23,055 nucleotides of DNA from Phycisphaerales bacterium (GTDB taxonomy: Bacteria > Planctomycetota > Phycisphaerae > Phycisphaerales > UBA1924): contig JARGNC010000018.1 of the NCBI GenBank assembly GCA_029212425.1, forward strand, positions 447 through 23,501, read 5' to 3'. Every line of letters begins with the position of its first letter. Within the stretch, counting starts at the first letter, position 1. Below are positions 21,087 to 23,055 of the stretch, piece after piece. The notes beneath the pieces were generated by a model. The model did not search any database. It saw only the letters and a program-made list of their open reading frames with translations, and was not told the DNA's origin. Both the position numbers and the translations under genes were made by a program.

Positions 21087-22129
21087 CGCGTGCCTCCCTT
21101 CGAGAGCCCAAGCTCATCCCGCAGAATCTCATCCCGATCTCTCGCATCGCGCTGAGCAACCAAAGGCTCCGCACGCTTGCCGCTTTCCGAATCTCCAACA
21201 CGCTTGGTGACCAGATCAATATCCGCCAAAGTGATGTACCGGAACCCATCACCAACCGCCTCTGTATCAACGACAAGCCCAGTCCGAGTCACCTCAAACA
21301 CGCCGCTGGTCGTCGTCACAAGCAGGTTCCCGTTCCCAAGCTCTACGACACCGCGATAGAGCTCAAGCGTCCCTGGATCGTACTGACCCACAAGCGACCC
21401 ACTCGAATCAAACTCAAGGATAAACCCAGAACTGAACGCACAGATCAGCAAGTTCCCGTTCCCCGCGATCGCCATCTGCTGCGGGAAGTCCAGTTGAGGC
21501 ACCTCAAGCGCACTGGTAAACCGCTCATTGAACTTGCCATCAAGCGTGTAGCGCACAATCTTGTCCTGCCCCTCATCCGCAACAAGCACCTCCCCGTTGT
21601 ACTCAATCACATCAAACGGCCCACGGATTCCCCCATACCGATTAAACGCAAAGTCAGCAAGCTCGCTCCCATCAGCCGGCGCAAGCCGCTTCACATTCTT
21701 CTGCGAAACGACAAGATCATTGTTCGCGCCAGAGTTGGTCACCAGCACCTGTCCCGCGCCAGGACCGCTCGTGAGCACATGCCCGCCGCGGATGTTGTCC
21801 ATAATGCTCGTATCACGAACCCCACCAAGCGAGAAGATCCCAAGGTAATCGCCGCTCATGCTGAAGTGCGAAACCACATCCGAGAACTGATCGATCACCA
21901 GCAGCGCCCCGTCCGCAGCTACCAGCACTTCCAAAGGACGATCAAACACATTCACCCCGCCATCGGTCCCGGGATCAGTGATAAACGAGCTTGAAACCAA
22001 TGAACCATCAAAGGCATCAAACACCCACACCGAATCCGAGTTCGAATCCGGGATCAACAACTTCCCCTCGCCCCCCGCTTGCGCGCATCCGCACGCCGCT
22101 GCCAGTAGAGATACACACACTCGCTTCAT
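21083..22129 (-). CDS. Exported NHL/six-bladed beta-propeller protein, untagged
   Basis: A 348-residue protein. The N-terminal signal (M-K-R-V-C-V-S-L-L-A-A-A-C-G-C-A-Q-A, likely cut after A-Q-A; a lipidated cysteine in L-A-A-A-C is a less likely alternative) is followed by NHL/SMP-30-like repeats: D-G-A-L-L-V-I-D-Q, G-E-V-L-V-A-D-E-G-Q-D-K-I-V-R-Y, N-G-N-L-L-I-C-A-F and N-G-N-L-L-V-T-T-T. The last 35 residues are highly charged (R-D-A-R-D-R-D-E-I-L-R-D-E-L) and carry no dockerin. GAGGTG lies 7 nt before the ATG. It is the first gene of a two-gene operon behind a good promoter at 22177-22205. It probably binds a ligand or partner outside the cytoplasm; whether it is an enzyme is not evident. 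Confidence 0.86.
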   Translation of the reverse strand: MKRVCVSLLAAACGCAQAGGEGKLLIPDSNSDSVWVFDAFDGSLVSSSFITDPGTDGGVNVFDRPLEVLVAADGALLVIDQFSDVVSHFSMSGDYLGIFSLGGVRDTSIMDNIRGGHVLTSGPGAGQVLVTNSGANNDLVVSQKNVKRLAPADGSELADFAFNRYGGIRGPFDVIEYNGEVLVADEGQDKIVRYTLDGKFNERFTSALEVPQLDFPQQMAIAGNGNLLICAFSSGFILEFDSSGSLVGQYDPGTLELYRGVVELGNGNLLVTTTSGVFEVTRTGLVVDTEAVGDGFRYITLADIDLVTKRVGDSESGKRAEPLVAQRDARDRDEILRDELGLSKGGTR

Positions 22130-22176
22130 CGCTATTCACCTCACAAGATGGAGTTTCAGATTGGATCGTCCGGCTC

Positions 22177-22205
22177 ATCCTAACGCAAGCCGCCCAATCA
22201 ACCAA
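22177..22205 (-). promoter_or_regulatory. Sigma70-type promoter for the propeller operon
   Basis: On the minus strand TTGGTT (22205-22200), a 17-bp spacer, and TAGGAT (22182-22177). Predicted start near 22170, about 40 nt before the ATG at 22129. It begins immediately beside the terminator of the next gene. Confidence 0.6.
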
Positions 22206-22206
22206 G

Positions 22207-22231
22207 AAAAAACCCGCCATTTCAGCGGGTT
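22207..22231 (-). terminator. Intrinsic terminator after the metalloprotease gene
   Basis: On the minus strand AACCCGC (22231-22225) pairs with GCGGGTT (22217-22211) around a 7-nt loop, followed by a T run to 22207. Confidence 0.9.
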
Positions 22232-22258
22232 ATCAGTAGAACAGAGTTCAACTCAGGA

Positions 22259-23055
22259 TCAATCAGCCCGAAGGTACGACGCCTCAAGTGCTCGCGTAAT
22301 CCGTTCCCTGACATCCACGAGATGCGCCACGCTGTACGCATCAAGATCATCAAGCGCAGGATACGAATCCACAATCTCCTGAATCTTGATCAGTTCATGC
22401 CGAGCAAGCGATTGGATCGTCTTCCCAGAAGCGCCAGGCCAACGCATCCCCGTCGCAAGATCAATCATCCGCGACACATGCTCAAGCTGCAGATTCCGCT
22501 CAAACTGACCAACAAACGGCTCACGATTCGTGTAAGGACCATCCGAATCCGAACCCATCCAAATCTGTCCGCGCACCGCATCGAGAATCTCAGGAACAGT
22601 CAACGCGTCCTCGCCGCTCGGCGTACGGATCTCATTGTCCATCACCCACGACAACCGCTGCGGATTCAAAAGCCCCGTCAGCGCAGACGACTGAATCCCA
22701 AGCACACTCTGCGAAACTGGCCAAGCATGCGCCGTCCCGAACCCCTCGTCATACCAGTTGTCGCTCTGCAGATAGCCGAGCGTCTCAGGATCAATCCCGA
22801 ATGACGAGCTGTCAAACGCATGATCCACAACAAACTTCAACGCTCGGCGCTGCTGCGCCGCGTCCACTGGGCGCACCGGTGCCGGCGCACCCTCATCACC
22901 CTTCATCGAGCGTTGGATGTGCGAACCACCCACCCAGTGCATCGCCATGTTCACCGCGCCGTACTGCATCCCAAAGAGCTGCGAGTACACCTGCCGTGCT
23001 TTCTGCCAGCTCTCGCCGTCCTTGACCGCGTTGGTCAGCACCTGCCCGCGTGCCT
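22259..23055 (-). CDS. Zinc-dependent metalloprotease (DUF4953/DUF5117-type), C-terminal fragment
   Basis: The frame is open through the right edge, so only about the last 265 residues are seen. The remnant includes A-M-H-W-V-G-G-S-H-I-Q-R-S-M-K-G-D, followed by P-V-D-A-A-Q-Q-R-R-A-L-K-F-V-V-D-H-A-F. This block is typical of the region after the active site in the large secreted metalloproteases with DUF5117/DUF4953/DUF5118 domains (family members have an HExxH zinc site upstream, here outside the window). The C-terminal part is mainly helical, with L-A-R-H-E-L-I-K-I-Q-E-I-V-D-S and Y-S-V-A-H-L-V-D-V-R-E-R-I-T-R-A-L-E-A-S-Y. The catalytic residues cannot be checked. No dockerin module is present at its C-terminus. 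It has its own terminator 28 bp after the stop. Confidence 0.75.
   Translation of the reverse strand, partial: ARGQVLTNAVKDGESWQKARQVYSQLFGMQYGAVNMAMHWVGGSHIQRSMKGDEGAPAPVRPVDAAQQRRALKFVVDHAFDSSSFGIDPETLGYLQSDNWYDEGFGTAHAWPVSQSVLGIQSSALTGLLNPQRLSWVMDNEIRTPSGEDALTVPEILDAVRGQIWMGSDSDGPYTNREPFVGQFERNLQLEHVSRMIDLATGMRWPGASGKTIQSLARHELIKIQEIVDSYPALDDLDAYSVAHLVDVRERITRALEASYLRAD

Noticed and set aside
21038..21994. Plus-strand frame of 318 codons opposite the NHL propeller gene
   Set aside because: Its composition is dominated by Arg, His, Pro and Lys without domains; the opposite strand encodes a signal peptide and NHL repeats with a good ribosome binding site.

Overview
The window looks like chromosomal DNA from a Planctomycetes bacterium of class Phycisphaerae. 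The best evidence is three secreted proteins that end in a paired calcium-loop module (N-F-L-D-V-S-A-F-L repeats) closing with Gly-Cys-Pro, the 'GC-type dockerin' sorting module I associate with that class. A lipid A and outer-membrane assembly cluster shows a diderm envelope. The order of housekeeping genes is scattered, which is also planctomycete-like. I cannot name a genus. I see no tRNA, rRNA, CRISPR array, insertion sequence or prophage.

Layout. 1-1536: two adjacent TVP38/VTT-type membrane proteins (the first cut by the window edge). 1557-3131: a CPBP/CAAX-type membrane protease on the other strand, convergent with them. 3178-4517: the ribosomal operon rplM-rpsI with a good promoter, a long structured leader and an intrinsic terminator. 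4531-5782: two unrecognised envelope proteins, convergent (a one-helix membrane protein and a lipoprotein). 5956-11288 (minus): bamA-skp-lpxD-lpxC, the outer-membrane protein and lipid A module, without the usual fabZ and lpxA. 11568-11966: a small two-helix membrane protein, divergent from bamA. 12009-13178 (minus): dnaN. 13484-15454: an animal-type transketolase behind a strongly folded leader. 15535-22129 (minus): four exported proteins, of which three carry GC-type dockerin modules (a repeat protein, a trypsin-like protease with CARDB/FN3 domains, and a propeller protein) and one is an untagged beta-propeller translationally coupled to a tagged one. 22259 to the edge (minus): the C-terminal part of a zinc-dependent metalloprotease.

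How the genes fit together. BamA, Skp, LpxD and LpxC jointly build the outer membrane: Skp escorts porins, BamA inserts them, LpxC and LpxD carry out the second and third steps of lipid A synthesis. The dockerin-tagged proteins form a second, exported group that probably shares one anchoring or sorting machinery not encoded here. Transcription units are clearly marked by five strong intrinsic terminators (4492, 15481, 17182, 19929, 22207).

Most interesting signals: (i) the tkt leader, a long stem ending in a T tract whose 3' arm could alternatively pair beside the ribosome binding site; (ii) two competing hairpins in the rplM leader; (iii) two genes without a Shine-Dalgarno whose start codon lies exactly 6 nt after a -10-like hexamer, suggesting leaderless mRNAs; (iv) a group of perfect palindromes upstream of the protease gene. 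I did not find a clearly new multi-gene defence or metabolic system.
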